64,000 nt of DNA from Cyclobacterium xiamenense (GCF_009467825.1 NZ_WIOK01000014.1:89495-153494), one strand, 5' to 3'. Shown: positions 24,561-35,496, counted from the first letter of the stretch. Notes: generated by a model from the letters alone, not told the origin. Program-made: numbers and translations.

Positions 24561-26825
24561 ATGAAGATCAGAAACGAGGATGCCTTAAATTACCACCAAT
24601 TCAAGAAACCGGGCAAAATAGAAGTGGTTCCCACCAAACCCCTTTCCAGCCAACTTGATTTGGCACTTGCCTATTCTCCCGGGGTAGCCGAACCCTGCAA
24701 AGCCATACAGACGGACCCGGATTCCATCTATAAATACACCGCCAAGGGCAACCTGGTGGCGGTGATATCGAATGGCACTGCCGTACTGGGATTGGGCAAC
24801 ATCGGCCCGGAGGCCTCCAAACCCGTAATGGAAGGAAAGGGCGTGCTCTTCAAAAAGTTTGCCGGGATCGACGTGTTTGATCTGGAAATCGACGAAACGG
24901 ATCCCGACCGCCTGATTGGCATCATCCGTTCCCTGGAACCCACTTTTGGAGGCATTAACCTGGAGGACATCAAAGCTCCGGAATGCTTTATTATCGAAAA
25001 ACGGTTGAAAGAATTGATGAAAATTCCCGTGATGCACGACGATCAACACGGGACGGCGATTATTTCCGGTGCGGCGCTGCTCAATGCGCTGGAAATGATC
25101 GGAAAACGAATCGAGGATATCCGGCTGGTGGTGAGTGGAGCGGGCGCGGCTGCCGTGTCCTGTGCCCGGTTTTACGTGGGTCTGGGTGTGAAGCTCGAAA
25201 ACCTCGTCATGTGCGATATCGACGGAGTTATCCGAAGGGACCGACCCGGGCTGAATGACATCCACCAAATGTTTGCCACCGATCGGGACCTGTACCACAT
25301 TACCGAGGCCATGCAGGGAGCAGATGTCTTCCTGGGGTTATCCGCGGGGAATATCATCAGTAAGGAGCAAATTAAGTCCATGGCAGAGAACCCCATTGTC
25401 TTTGCATTGGCAAATCCTACCCCTGAAATCAGCTATGAAGACGCCATGGCCGCCCGAAAGGACATCATCATGGCCACTGGCCGGTCCGATTACCCCAATC
25501 AGGTCAACAACGTGATTGGCTTCCCCTATATCTTTAGAGGGGCGCTGGATGTGCGGGCCACGGGAATCAACGAAGAAATGAAACTGGCAGCTGCCTATGC
25601 CATAGCGAACCTGGCAAAAGAGCCGGTTCCGGATATTGTAAACAAAGCCTATGGGGAAAGCAAGCTGGCTTTTGGTAAAACCTACCTCATTCCCAAACCA
25701 CTCGACCCCCGACTCATCACCACCATTGCACCTGCGGTAGCGAAGGCGGCCATGGCTTCAGGTGTGGCAAAAACGCACATAGCCGATTGGGAGGCCTATG
25801 AATTAGACCTGCAAGAGCGCATAGGCATCGACCAACGTCTGATGTCCCGGGTCATTTCCCGAGCCAAGAAAGACCCAAAACGGGTGGTATTTGCCGAGGC
25901 GGACAACCCCAAGATCCTCAAAGCCGCCCAACTCATTCGAGACGAGGGCATCGGAGAGCCCATACTTTTGGGTAACCGGCAAAAAATCAAGAAGCTATTG
26001 AAAGCCAACTCGCTGGATTTGGACACGGTACTGGTGATTGATCCAAATGAGGAAAAGGCAAAACTCAAGCATTTTGGCTCCATCCTGTACGACAAGCGAA
26101 AACGGAAAGGGCTCACCCTCCACGAATCCACGAAATTCATGAAAGACCGGAATTATTTCGGGGCCATGATGGTGGAAGTAGGCGAAGCGGATGCGCTGAT
26201 TTCCGGCCTAACCAAAGACTATCCGCGAACCATCTTGCCCTCCCTGCACATTATCGGCGTGAAAAAAGGCGTGGACAAAGTTGCCGGGATGTACATCATC
26301 AACTCCGACAAGGGACCGTTTTTCTTTGCCGATACCACGGTCAATGAAAATCCCAGCGCAGAAGAATTGGTAGAAATCATCGGACTGACGGCCAACGGGG
26401 TGCGGTTTTTTGATATCGATCCGAAAATCGCCATTCTCTCCTATTCCAATTTTGGATCGGCAAAAGGCAATGTACCTTCCAAAACCGCCCAGGCGACCCA
26501 ATTGGCAAAAAACCGCTTTCCGGAATTGGTGATCGAAGGTGAAATGCAAGCCAATGTAGCACTCGATGAAAGCATTCAAAAAGAGAATTACCCCTTCAGT
26601 GCGTTGATCAACAATAAGGCCAATACGCTAATTTTCCCGGACCTCGCATCTGGAAACATTGCCTACAAACTGGTATCCGAAATAGGAAATGCCGAGGCCA
26701 TTGGTCCCATTCTGCTTGGGATGAATAAGTCCGTTCACGTACTGCAACTGGGTAGTTCGGTTCGGGAAATTGTTAACATGGTAGCCATTGCCGTAGTGGA
26801 TGCCCAAAGCATTTCTTCCCCATGA
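24561..26825 (+). CDS. maeB: NADP-dependent malic enzyme fused to a phosphotransacetylase-like domain
   Basis: 754 residues, the MaeB length. The malic-enzyme half (about 1-425) shows [14 protein letters not shown] with the catalytic tyrosine, [18 protein letters not shown] with the catalytic lysine, [14 protein letters not shown] with metal-binding aspartates and the Rossmann glycine motif [15 protein letters not shown]. The second half (about 430-754) is a phosphate acetyl/butyryl transferase-like domain ([37 protein letters not shown]), which in this family usually regulates rather than catalyses. It converts malate to pyruvate, CO2 and NADPH. It ends with a 4-base overlap onto ruvA. Confidence 0.95.
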   Translation: MKIRNEDALNYHQFKKPGKIEVVPTKPLSSQLDLALAYSPGVAEPCKAIQTDPDSIYKYTAKGNLVAVISNGTAVLGLGNIGPEASKPVMEGKGVLFKKFAGIDVFDLEIDETDPDRLIGIIRSLEPTFGGINLEDIKAPECFIIEKRLKELMKIPVMHDDQHGTAIISGAALLNALEMIGKRIEDIRLVVSGAGAAAVSCARFYVGLGVKLENLVMCDIDGVIRRDRPGLNDIHQMFATDRDLYHITEAMQGADVFLGLSAGNIISKEQIKSMAENPIVFALANPTPEISYEDAMAARKDIIMATGRSDYPNQVNNVIGFPYIFRGALDVRATGINEEMKLAAAYAIANLAKEPVPDIVNKAYGESKLAFGKTYLIPKPLDPRLITTIAPAVAKAAMASGVAKTHIADWEAYELDLQERIGIDQRLMSRVISRAKKDPKRVVFAEADNPKILKAAQLIRDEGIGEPILLGNRQKIKKLLKANSLDLDTVLVIDPNEEKAKLKHFGSILYDKRKRKGLTLHESTKFMKDRNYFGAMMVEVGEADALISGLTKDYPRTILPSLHIIGVKKGVDKVAGMYIINSDKGPFFFADTTVNENPSAEELVEIIGLTANGVRFFDIDPKIAILSYSNFGSAKGNVPSKTAQATQLAKNRFPELVIEGEMQANVALDESIQKENYPFSALINNKANTLIFPDLASGNIAYKLVSEIGNAEAIGPILLGMNKSVHVLQLGSSVREIVNMVAIAVVDAQSISSP

Positions 26826-27424
26826 TTGCCTACCTGAAAGGAAAACTGGCCCACAAAGATCCAACCTATGTGATCATCGATATTCAAGGCGTTGGCTACG
26901 AAGTAAAAATTTCGCTGACGACTTTTGGGAAGGTGAAGGAGGAAGAGCAAATTCTCCTGCACACGTACCAACACATCAAAGAAGACGGCCATACCTTGTA
27001 CGGCTTTAAGGATCCTGCCGAGAAAAAGGCATTTTTAGAATTAATTTCGATCAATGGAGTCGGACCCAATACCGGCTTAATGATTTTGTCTTCCCTCAGT
27101 GTGGAAGAGTTGGAGCAAGCCATTTTGCAAAACGACCACGCCACCATTCAACGGGTGAAGGGTATCGGGGCAAAGACCGCCCAACGAATCGTTTTGGAAC
27201 TCAAAGACAAAATCAAAAAAGAGGGCATCGCCGCGGGCGACGGGACGTTGCCGGGCTTTATTCAAAACAGCAATAAATTAAAACAGGAAGCGTTACAAGC
27301 CTTGATCACTCTTGGATTTACCAAAGCACAGGCAGAGAAAAATATCCTTACCGTTTTGAAAAAAAGTGGTCCCGATGTTTCATTGGAAGCATTAATTAAA
27401 GCATCTTTAAAGTCGTCATCATAA
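26822..27424 (+). CDS. ruvA: Holliday junction DNA helicase subunit RuvA
   Basis: 200 residues, standard length. The N-terminal OB-fold begins [20 protein letters not shown] with GVGYEV; two helix-hairpin-helix motifs follow (INGVGPNTGLMILSSL, about 80-95, and VKGIGAKTAQRIVLELKDK, about 115-135). A short linker leads to domain III (EALQALITLGFTKAQAEKNILTV), which contacts RuvB. It binds four-way junctions and targets RuvB for branch migration. The ATG overlaps the maeB stop (ATGA) and it ends 10 bases before sprA, so maeB-ruvA-sprA may form one transcript. This position upstream of sprA is conserved in gliding relatives. Confidence 0.97.
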   Translation: MIAYLKGKLAHKDPTYVIIDIQGVGYEVKISLTTFGKVKEEEQILLHTYQHIKEDGHTLYGFKDPAEKKAFLELISINGVGPNTGLMILSSLSVEELEQAILQNDHATIQRVKGIGAKTAQRIVLELKDKIKKEGIAAGDGTLPGFIQNSNKLKQEALQALITLGFTKAQAEKNILTVLKKSGPDVSLEALIKASLKSSS

Positions 27425-27434
27425 CCAAGCACCA

Positions 27435-30400
27435 TTGGCCTTTACTTTCTCACATATTTTTTGGAGAAAAAAGTCATTTCATCGGTACAGCATTCTACTT
27501 CGCGGAGTGTTTTGTCTGATGTGCTGTATGTACGTATCCAGCGCTCAGGCCTTTCAGGAGCCGGCTCAGGACAGCATCCCGACGAAAATGGACACACTCA
27601 ATAAGCGAAAGGAATTGCCTTCTTTTCTACTTTGGGACGACCTCAATACCCGGCCGCTGTACCCCTACCAAAATCCTTTTTTGCGAAACAAATCCCCCTT
27701 TATTTTCTCTCCCAACCAGGAGCAGCGCATCGAAGTGGAAGTGGATACAGCCGTCAATTACCGCATTTATCAAAACCTGGATTCCGGAGCGCTGGATCCG
27801 GGATATTCCCTGGACTTCGAAGACTATTCGCGCATGCAGGAATTGCGCATTCGCCAGGAGTATTGGCGCAACCGCTCCCGTGGGCTGGATGGGGAGAGTG
27901 CCGTGGGAGGCCGGGGGCTCATTCCTCCCATCACCATGAGCCCTACCTTCGACCGAATATTTGGGGGAAACGAAATCACCATTGTCCCTACCGGAAACGT
28001 AAACCTGGATTTTGGGGGGATTTTCCGACGCATTGACAACCCCTCCATTCCCATCCGCCAGCAACGAAACGGCGGATTCAACTTCAACCAGCAAATACAG
28101 ATGAGCGTCAATGGGATGCTGGGGGAAAAAGTGCGCATCGGGGCCAATTTTGACAGCAACAATTCCTTCGATTTTGAAAACCAGCTGAAGGTAGAATACG
28201 CCGGCTTTGAAGAGGATATCCTGAAAACCATCGAAATCGGTAACGTCAGCATGCCCGTGCAAAACAGCCTGATCCAAGGAGCACAAAACCTTTTCGGCGT
28301 CAAAACCCAAATGCAATTTGGCAAGCTTTTTATGACCACCGTGGCCTCCACCCAGCGGGGCCGACGGGATGAAATCATCATAGAAGGCGGAAATCAGGGC
28401 CGACCCTTTGAAATTCGTGCATCGGAATACGACGAAAACCGGCACTTTTTTCTCAGTCACTTTTTCCGAAACAACTACGAAAACTGGCTGCGAGGACTTC
28501 CGCAGGTGCTTTCCGGCGTGCAAATCACCCGATTGGAGGTGTATATCATGAACCGGGCAAACAACACCCAAACCCTGCGAAACTTTGCCGCATTCATGGA
28601 CCTGGGAGAAGGACAGCGCATCTACAACCCGGAAAATCCCGGGATCGGCAGCGGTAACCCCCAATCCCCGGCATCCAACAACGCCAACGAACTCTACAAT
28701 ACCCTGCGTAACAATCCCGCTTACCGGGATTTTGAGACTTCCGCGACGGCCATCAGCTCGGATTTGGGTCTGGAACGAGGCGTGGAATTTGAGCAGATCA
28801 ACGGGGCCCGAAAACTGGCTGAAAACGAATACACCTTTAACCGGCAGCTGGGGTACTTCAGTTTGTCCCGAAAACTGCAAAACGACGAAGTCATTGCGGT
28901 ATCGTACGAATACACCTACAACGGGCAAAGTTACAAGGTGGGAGAGCTATCCGAAGATTACCAAAACCGACCGGAAGACAACGTGATCTTTATGAAAATG
29001 CTGCGCCCGGCACGGATCAATACCCGCATCCCGACCTGGGACCTGATGATGAAAAACATCTACAACCTGAACGCCAACCAAATTCAGAAAGAGGGCTTTC
29101 AATTGCAGGTAATCTACCGGGACGACCGTACGGGCCTGGACAACCCCAGCTTGCTCGAGGGGCAAAACGTGAAGGATATCCCACTGATACGCCTGCTCAA
29201 ACTGGATAACCTCAACCCCCAAAACGACCCCCAACCCGATGGTAACTTTGACTTTGTACAGGGGCTGACCATTCGGCCCGAACAGGGCCTGGTCATCTTC
29301 CCGGTACTGGAGCCCTTCGGTGAGACCCTGGAAGACTATTTTCTTCCCTCGGAAGTCAACCTGGTGGATAAATTCGTCTACGACACCCTGTACCGAACCA
29401 CGCTGGCGGATGCCGAACTGGTTACCCGGCTCAACAAGTACTTTCTAAAAGGCAGCTTCACCTCCGGTTCCGCTTCGGAAATCATGCTTCCCGGCCTGAA
29501 CATCAGCGAAGGGTCCGTTTTGGTGACCGCAGGCAATATCCCCCTGACCGAAGGAGTGGATTATACCGTGGATTACAATATCGGCCGGGTGGTCATCATC
29601 AACGAAGGAATTTTACAATCCGGCAAACGCATCAGTGTTAGCTTTGAAAAAGCCGATTTGGTCTCCTTTCAGACGCGGAGCCTACTGGGAACCCGTCTGG
29701 ACTACCTGGTTAACGAAAATTTCACTATCGGCGGTACCTTTCTCTACCTCAACGAACGGCCAAATATCTCCCGAATTGCCACTGGCAACGAAACCTTGCG
29801 GAACTCGCTTTGGGGGCTGGATGTAAATTACGATGAAGAATCCCTGTTCCTGACCAAACTGGCCGATGCCCTGCCCTTTACCGAAACCAAAGAGCCTTCG
29901 TTGATTCAATTCAGCGGTGAATTTGCCCATCTTATCCCAGGCACCTCTAACCAGGTAGACGGAGAGGGCGCCTCCTACATCGATGACTTCGAGACGGCCA
30001 TCATCCCATTCAACCTGGGATCCTCTCCTCAAAACTGGAAATTGGCCGCCACGCCACTGACCGAGGACAACCAATTTGACGAAAGTGCCCTTACGGAGGA
30101 TCGGCTGGGAAACGCCTACAAACGAGCCAGGCTGGCCTGGTACTCCATCGACAACGTGTTTTACCGACCGGCCGGAAGGGGCGTGCCGCCAAACATCACC
30201 AACGACGACCGAAGAAATCACTACGTAAGACGGGTGCTGCCTCAGGAGATTTTTCGGGGCCGAAACCGGGACGTGTTGATCACACCGGAACCCTTGTTCG
30301 AGATGGCCTACTTTCCGCACGAGCGGGGCATGTATAACTTTAACCCTTCGTTGGACGCTTCGGGCCTCTTGCCGAATCCCCGGGAAAACTACGGAGGCGT

Positions 30401-33400
30401 CACCCGTGCCATTACCTCGGAAGTGGATTTTGACCGGACCAATATCGAATACATTGAATTCTGGCTGATGGACCCCTTCATTGCGGGGCCAAATGGTCGG
30501 GTGTTGGACGGCGTTTTCAATGAAAACAACACCACCGGTGGTAAATTGGTCTTTAATCTCGGAGAAATTTCGGAGGACGTCATCGTGGACGGCAGGCATG
30601 CCTTCGAAAACGGCCTTCCGGCGGATGGATCGGAGGCAGGGACCGCCGTGAACGAGTGGGGACGGGTGACCAACCAACAGTTTCTGACCCCTGCCTTTGA
30701 TAATTCGCCGGAGGCCCGGGAAAACCAAGACGTGGGATTAAACGGATTGAGCAGCGAGCAGGAAGTCGAATTTTATCAGGACCGGTTCCTAAACCGGCTA
30801 AACGTGACCCCTCAGAGCCTGGAGCAGATTAGCCAGGATCCTGCGGCCGACGATTTTCAGTACTACCTGGATTCCGAATTTGACCAAAACGACGTAAAGA
30901 TCCTGGAACGGTACAAAAAGTTCAACGGACTGGAAGGAAACACCCCCATTACCGCCAATACCAACCTGCCCTACACCCCCTCCGGTTCCAACGTTCCCGA
31001 CAACGAAGACCTTAACAACGACAATACCCTAAACGAGGTCGAGAGCTATTACGAATACGAAGTGGACCTGCGCCCCGGCGGATTGGAAGTGGGTGAAAAC
31101 AACATCGTCGATCAGGTTACCCATATAGAAAATGGGGAAGAGGTGAACTGGTACCTCTTCCGGATCCCGGTGCGGCAACCCGATGCCACGGTGGGAAACA
31201 TCTCCGGTTTTAAGTCCATCCGCTTCATGCGTACCTACCTGACGGACTTTCAACAACCCGTGGTCATGCGGATGGGGCATTTCCGGCTGGTGGGTAGTCA
31301 ATGGCGAATATTTCAGGAATCCCTCTTCGAAAAAGGATTTTCGGAAATACCCGAGCCCGACAATTCGAACTTTACGGTGGGTGTGGTAAACATCGAGGAA
31401 AACGGACAGGGAGGCGAAAACCAAAGCCCTTATGTATTGCCTCCGGGTATCTTCCGGGACCGGGACAATACCTCGACAATCGAGCGCCAACTCAACGAAC
31501 AGTCGTTGCGCCTCTGCGTGGAAAACCTTCAGAGCCGGGACTCCCGGGCCGTGTTCAAAAACGTAAGTCAGGACCTGGTTCAATACGGCCGCCTGAAAAT
31601 GTTTTTGCATGCCGATAGCCAGGATGCCGTCGACGGGGAATTGACTGCCTTCCTGCGCATTGGAACGGACTACACGGACAACTACTACGAAATTGAGGTC
31701 CCCTTGCAGATAACGCCACCCGGCACCCGGGATCCACGGCAAATCTGGCCCCTGGAAAACGAAATCGATGTAGCCATCGACGAAATCGTCGGGGTGAAAG
31801 CAGAGCGGGACAACAACCAGCGTCCCCAAAATATCCCCTATTCCGTACAGGTGCGGCAATACCGGGTAACGGTGGTAGGGCGTCCGGAGCTGAATTTTAT
31901 TCAGGGCATGATGATCGGCATCCGCAACCCGGGCATCACCGGAGGAGCCAGTAAATCGGTATGCATCTGGGCCAACGAATTGCGGGCCACGGACTTCAAC
32001 AAGTCCTCCGGATGGGCAGCCAACGCCCGACTCAACGCACAGATTGCCGATGTGGCCACCGTTTCCTCCTCCATCCGACACAATACCTTTGGCTTTGGCG
32101 GTTTGGAAACCAGGCTTTCCGAAAGGGCCCGGGAATCCACCACCCAATACGATATTTCCGCCAATGTCAACGTGGACAAAATTCTACCCAAAGGACTGGG
32201 TGTAAGCATACCGCTGTATGTCAGTGTGGAAAATTCCACCACCAAACCGGAATTTGACCCGCTCAACCCGGATGTGCCTTTCGAGATCGCCCTGCAAAAA
32301 TTCAGCAGCGATGGCGAGCGGGAAGCCTACCAAAACCTGGTGTTGGACCAATCCAAACGAAACAATTTTAGTCTCAACAATGTCCGCAAAATCCGCAATC
32401 CGGAAAAGGAAACCAACCGGCTGTATGACCTGGAAAATTTCTCGTTTTCCTATGCCTACGGCTCCGTCCGCCAAAGCAATATACAGCTGGAAAGCTACAA
32501 TTTTGAGACCTACCGGGGTAGCATTGCCTACAACTTCCAGCCGGACCCCCTGATCGTCACCCCTTTTCAAAAAATGGGGTTCCTGCAAAGCGACCACTTG
32601 CAATTGATCCGGGATTTTAACATCAATTTTGCCCCCAGCCAGGTGTCCGCAAGGCTGGATGTGGACCGGCGGTTTATGCGTACCCAAAACCGAAACGACC
32701 AGCTCAGCACCGCTGGTGTGGATCCCCTGTTTCAGAAGAGCTTCTACATCAACCGGTTTTATAGCCTGAATTGGGACCTGACAGAAAGCCTTTCCGTGGA
32801 CCTAAGTTCCAGCATCAATGCCGTGGTGGACGAGCCGGCGGGAGACCTGGACACAGAGGGTAAACTGGATTCACTGCGCGCCAATATCCGCAGACTGGGA
32901 AGAGTCACCAACCACAGCCAACAGGCGGTGGTCAATTACAGTGTACCGTTAGAAAAATCCCCCATCACCGACTGGATCAGTGCCGATGTACGGTATGAAG
33001 CCACCTACAGTTGGCTTACGGGAGCTATCGGCCAGCGAGACAGCCTTGGTAACGTGATCCAAAACTCCCGCGACCGATCGGTATCCGGTAAGCTAGACCT
33101 GGTACAACTGTACAACAAAAACAAGCGGCTGAATGCCTTGAATGCGCCCAAGCGGCCCACTATCCCGGGCAGGCCACCCACGCCAGCCGCCGAAGGGGAC
33201 GAGGAGGAGAAAGACGAACCCTCCACGGAAGGCCTGACAGCCGCGGCGCTGAAATTCCTGATGATGGTAAAAGATATCAACTTCCGTTACCAAATCACGG
33301 AAGGCACCTTCCTGCCGGGCTACCTGCCAAATACAGGGCTATTTGGTATGGACCGCAGTTTCATGAACCCCGGGTTGGGCTTCGTTTTGGGTAGCCAAAA

Positions 33401-34598
33401 CAGCGACATTCGCTTTGAACTGGCCAATCGCGGGGTACTGGCTGCTAGCACCGCATTGACACAAGCATTTCGGCAGAACCAGTCCAAAAACCTGCAGGTG
33501 AGTTCGCTGATCGAACCCTTAGCCGATTTCCGCATCACCGTAGATTTCCGAAAGCGGGAAAACGGCGACTACAGCGAAATTTTCCGAAGGTCCGGGCCCG
33601 GTGCCGAGGACTTTACCTCCATCAACCCCAACCGCCTCGGCTCCTACAGCATCACCTATAACGCGCTCAGAACGCTTTTCCGAAGACAAGACTCCCAAAA
33701 TGTCTCCCCGCTCTTTACGGACTTTGAAAATTACCGCTCCATTATTCAGTCCAGGCTGGAAACCGAAAACCCCGGCGGTGCGTACAACATCAACGGGCAG
33801 AACGTGCTGATACCGGCCTTTCTGGCGGCATATTCCGGGCAGGAAGCGGGAACGGTCTCGCTAAACCCCTTCCCAAAACTACCCCTGCCCAACTGGCGCG
33901 TGGATTACGGGGGGCTGGCACGCTTACCTGCCTTGAGCGAATACTTCTCCTCCATCAATCTGACCCATAATTATGCTTCCCTGTACGAGGTGAGCAATTT
34001 TTCCAATGCGCTGATTTATCAGGAAGGTCTGGAACTGTACAACACCCTTCAACAGCTACCCCTACCCAGCATGACCGATGAATTTGGCGCATACATTCCG
34101 ATCCTTATCTTAAATCAGGTGGTTATTTCCGAACGCTTCGCTCCGCTGATTGGAGTGGACCTGTTGACCAAGGACCGCATGAACATCAGTTTCGAGTACA
34201 ACACGGAACGAAACATTGGCTTGAATTTTTCGAATGCGCAGGTCACCGAACAAAATAGCCAGGATTTTCGGTTTGACCTGGGCTATACCAAAGCCGGTGT
34301 AAAGGTGCCCTTCAAAATCCAGGGAAGGCAAGAGGTGCTCAATAACGACCTAACCATTCGCATCTCCACACGAATCGTAGACACAAATACCATTCAACGC
34401 AAGATCGAAGGAGAAAACACGCTCACGAACGGAAACCTGAATGTTCAATTACGCCCCAGTGTCGGCTACGTAGTCAACCAAAAACTCAACATACAGTTTT
34501 ATTTTGACCGCACCATCAATGACCCCAAAGTATCCACAGCATTCCGAAGAAGTTCTACTTCTTTCGGCGGACAATTGACATTTAATTTAAGTCAATAA
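27435..34598 (+). CDS. sprA: SprA, giant outer-membrane translocon protein of type IX secretion
   Basis: 2387 residues, within the usual 2300-2500 for SprA (Sov). The start is TTG 27435, the first possible codon after an in-frame stop and the only one leaving a full signal peptide (RYSILLRGVFCLMCCMYVSSAQA). Signature segments include PSFLLWDDLNTRPLYPYQNPFL, ITIVPTGNVNLDFGG, VRIGANFDSNNSFDFENQLKVEYAG, EGASYIDDFETAIIPFNLGSSP and the barrel end STSFGGQLTFNLSQ. SprA is a 36-strand barrel through which CTD cargo leaves the cell. An Asp/Glu/Pro-rich stretch at about 1910-1935 (PPTPAAEGDEEEKDEPS) is likely a loop. Loss in relatives abolishes gliding and secretion. Promoter probably upstream, with ruvA. 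Confidence 0.96.
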   Translation: MAFTFSHIFWRKKSFHRYSILLRGVFCLMCCMYVSSAQAFQEPAQDSIPTKMDTLNKRKELPSFLLWDDLNTRPLYPYQNPFLRNKSPFIFSPNQEQRIEVEVDTAVNYRIYQNLDSGALDPGYSLDFEDYSRMQELRIRQEYWRNRSRGLDGESAVGGRGLIPPITMSPTFDRIFGGNEITIVPTGNVNLDFGGIFRRIDNPSIPIRQQRNGGFNFNQQIQMSVNGMLGEKVRIGANFDSNNSFDFENQLKVEYAGFEEDILKTIEIGNVSMPVQNSLIQGAQNLFGVKTQMQFGKLFMTTVASTQRGRRDEIIIEGGNQGRPFEIRASEYDENRHFFLSHFFRNNYENWLRGLPQVLSGVQITRLEVYIMNRANNTQTLRNFAAFMDLGEGQRIYNPENPGIGSGNPQSPASNNANELYNTLRNNPAYRDFETSATAISSDLGLERGVEFEQINGARKLAENEYTFNRQLGYFSLSRKLQNDEVIAVSYEYTYNGQSYKVGELSEDYQNRPEDNVIFMKMLRPARINTRIPTWDLMMKNIYNLNANQIQKEGFQLQVIYRDDRTGLDNPSLLEGQNVKDIPLIRLLKLDNLNPQNDPQPDGNFDFVQGLTIRPEQGLVIFPVLEPFGETLEDYFLPSEVNLVDKFVYDTLYRTTLADAELVTRLNKYFLKGSFTSGSASEIMLPGLNISEGSVLVTAGNIPLTEGVDYTVDYNIGRVVIINEGILQSGKRISVSFEKADLVSFQTRSLLGTRLDYLVNENFTIGGTFLYLNERPNISRIATGNETLRNSLWGLDVNYDEESLFLTKLADALPFTETKEPSLIQFSGEFAHLIPGTSNQVDGEGASYIDDFETAIIPFNLGSSPQNWKLAATPLTEDNQFDESALTEDRLGNAYKRARLAWYSIDNVFYRPAGRGVPPNITNDDRRNHYVRRVLPQEIFRGRNRDVLITPEPLFEMAYFPHERGMYNFNPSLDASGLLPNPRENYGGVTRAITSEVDFDRTNIEYIEFWLMDPFIAGPNGRVLDGVFNENNTTGGKLVFNLGEISEDVIVDGRHAFENGLPADGSEAGTAVNEWGRVTNQQFLTPAFDNSPEARENQDVGLNGLSSEQEVEFYQDRFLNRLNVTPQSLEQISQDPAADDFQYYLDSEFDQNDVKILERYKKFNGLEGNTPITANTNLPYTPSGSNVPDNEDLNNDNTLNEVESYYEYEVDLRPGGLEVGENNIVDQVTHIENGEEVNWYLFRIPVRQPDATVGNISGFKSIRFMRTYLTDFQQPVVMRMGHFRLVGSQWRIFQESLFEKGFSEIPEPDNSNFTVGVVNIEENGQGGENQSPYVLPPGIFRDRDNTSTIERQLNEQSLRLCVENLQSRDSRAVFKNVSQDLVQYGRLKMFLHADSQDAVDGELTAFLRIGTDYTDNYYEIEVPLQITPPGTRDPRQIWPLENEIDVAIDEIVGVKAERDNNQRPQNIPYSVQVRQYRVTVVGRPELNFIQGMMIGIRNPGITGGASKSVCIWANELRATDFNKSSGWAANARLNAQIADVATVSSSIRHNTFGFGGLETRLSERARESTTQYDISANVNVDKILPKGLGVSIPLYVSVENSTTKPEFDPLNPDVPFEIALQKFSSDGEREAYQNLVLDQSKRNNFSLNNVRKIRNPEKETNRLYDLENFSFSYAYGSVRQSNIQLESYNFETYRGSIAYNFQPDPLIVTPFQKMGFLQSDHLQLIRDFNINFAPSQVSARLDVDRRFMRTQNRNDQLSTAGVDPLFQKSFYINRFYSLNWDLTESLSVDLSSSINAVVDEPAGDLDTEGKLDSLRANIRRLGRVTNHSQQAVVNYSVPLEKSPITDWISADVRYEATYSWLTGAIGQRDSLGNVIQNSRDRSVSGKLDLVQLYNKNKRLNALNAPKRPTIPGRPPTPAAEGDEEEKDEPSTEGLTAAALKFLMMVKDINFRYQITEGTFLPGYLPNTGLFGMDRSFMNPGLGFVLGSQNSDIRFELANRGVLAASTALTQAFRQNQSKNLQVSSLIEPLADFRITVDFRKRENGDYSEIFRRSGPGAEDFTSINPNRLGSYSITYNALRTLFRRQDSQNVSPLFTDFENYRSIIQSRLETENPGGAYNINGQNVLIPAFLAAYSGQEAGTVSLNPFPKLPLPNWRVDYGGLARLPALSEYFSSINLTHNYASLYEVSNFSNALIYQEGLELYNTLQQLPLPSMTDEFGAYIPILILNQVVISERFAPLIGVDLLTKDRMNISFEYNTERNIGLNFSNAQVTEQNSQDFRFDLGYTKAGVKVPFKIQGRQEVLNNDLTIRISTRIVDTNTIQRKIEGENTLTNGNLNVQLRPSVGYVVNQKLNIQFYFDRTINDPKVSTAFRRSSTSFGGQLTFNLSQ

Positions 34599-34599
34599 T

Positions 34600-34629
34600 T
34601 TTGTCCTGTGAAGAAACATTGTAATTTTG
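34600..34629 (+). promoter_or_regulatory. Bacteroidota-type promoter of gcvH
   Basis: TTTG (34600-34603), an 18-base spacer and TAATTTTG (34622-34629) match the consensus. The gcvH ATG is 19 bases downstream. It begins immediately after the sprA stop codon, so gcvH expression need not depend on sprA. Confidence 0.75.
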
Positions 34630-34648
34630 AACTGTTAACGACTAGCCA

Positions 34649-35029
34649 ATGAATTTTCCAAAAGAGTTAAAGTACACCCAGGACCACGAATGGGTAAAAA
34701 TCGATGGCAACACGGCCACCGTAGGCATCACGGATTTCGCACAAAAGGAACTTGGTGACATCGTTTTTGTCGAGGTCGATGCCGTAGGGGAAAGCCTGGA
34801 AGCCGGAGCGATCTTTGGTTCGGTAGAAGCGGTAAAGACCGTTTCTGACCTATTTATGCCCCTGAGCGGAAAAATTCTCGAATTGAACGAATCCCTGGAG
34901 GAATCGCCGGAATTGGTGAATGACGATCCCTACGGAGCAGGATGGATGATCAAGATCGAAATAGACGGAAAAAGCGATTCCTCGCTCCTGTCACCCGAAG
35001 AATACGAAACGTTGATTGGACAACAATAA
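34649..35029 (+). CDS. gcvH: Glycine cleavage system H protein
   Basis: 126 residues, standard length. The start [18 protein letters not shown], then [19 protein letters not shown] and the lipoylation site Lys63 in [11 protein letters not shown] are all conserved, as is the [13 protein letters not shown] end. The lipoyl arm carries the aminomethyl group between the P, T and L proteins during glycine breakdown; those partners are not in the window. It has its own promoter, and a VanZ-like gene follows 11 bases later. The sprA-gcvH-vanZ-tonB order is known from related gliding bacteria, without a known functional reason. Confidence 0.97.
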   Translation: MNFPKELKYTQDHEWVKIDGNTATVGITDFAQKELGDIVFVEVDAVGESLEAGAIFGSVEAVKTVSDLFMPLSGKILELNESLEESPELVNDDPYGAGWMIKIEIDGKSDSSLLSPEEYETLIGQQ

Positions 35030-35040
35030 TCGAGAGAACG

Positions 35041-35421
35041 TTGCGCGCAAACCTGGCACTTGCCATCGGCTGGTCACTGGGCATGGCTTACGCTTTATTT
35101 AGCCCCGAAAGCGGTGTCCCGGATTTACCCCGATTTTTTGGATCGGACAAAGTAATCCATTTTGGCATGTTTTTCGGAATGGCCTTTCTGTGGAGCCGAG
35201 TCATTCGCCAAAAGCTAAGCGATGCGCAAAAGAAAAATTCAAAAAATTTTACTAATTATTTAGTTTTATGGATTTTTCTTGCTATCTTTACAGAGTACGT
35301 ACAACAGCTGGTTCCTGGCCGGTCCTTTGATTACCTGGATATTGCGGTGAACATACTGGGCGGAACTATTGGTACAGTTATTTTTGTTTACATGAATAAG
35401 CAGGGTAGCATTCTTGTATAA
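35041..35421 (+). CDS. VanZ-like family membrane protein
   Basis: About 126 residues from TTG 35041, 11 bases after gcvH. The frame is open back to ATG 34942, but that start would overlap gcvH by 88 bases and add an Arg/Lys-rich, non-membrane stretch, so I reject it. Four membrane helices are predicted. The VanZ pattern is DKVIHFGMFFGMAFLW (helix 2) and TEYVQQLVPGRSFDYLDIAVNILGGTIG (helices 3-4), with the conserved EYxQ...GRSFDxxD signature. VanZ itself gives low-level teicoplanin resistance; the role of these short homologues is not known. Co-transcription with gcvH is likely. Confidence 0.82.
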   Translation: MRANLALAIGWSLGMAYALFSPESGVPDLPRFFGSDKVIHFGMFFGMAFLWSRVIRQKLSDAQKKNSKNFTNYLVLWIFLAIFTEYVQQLVPGRSFDYLDIAVNILGGTIGTVIFVYMNKQGSILV

Positions 35422-35483
35422 ATAAAAATAATTTGTTATGATTGTTACTTGGAATGAAATAAACGAATCAACAAAATAAAAAA

Positions 35484-35489
35484 AAGGAG
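35484..35489 (+). promoter_or_regulatory. Canonical Shine-Dalgarno site before tonB
   Basis: AAGGAG lies 7 bases before the tonB ATG, preceded by an A-rich run. Bacteroidota genes usually lack such a site and most starts in this window do too, so it suggests strong translation initiation for TonB. Confidence 0.7.
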
Positions 35490-35496
35490 TTATACC

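Noticed and set aside
24585..25298. 237-codon minus-strand frame opposite maeB
   Set aside because: The maeB frame has full family motifs across the same bases; the antisense product is His/Gly/Phe rich without any domain.
27627..28928. 433-codon open frame on the minus strand opposite sprA (others at 29682-30728 and 31029-32147)
   Set aside because: It lies wholly within sprA, has no recognisable motif, no promoter and its residue pattern mirrors the codon use of sprA. Long antisense frames are expected in a gene of this size and composition.
34942..35040. Longer start for the VanZ-like gene
   Set aside because: It would overlap gcvH by 88 bases and add a strongly basic stretch before the first membrane helix.
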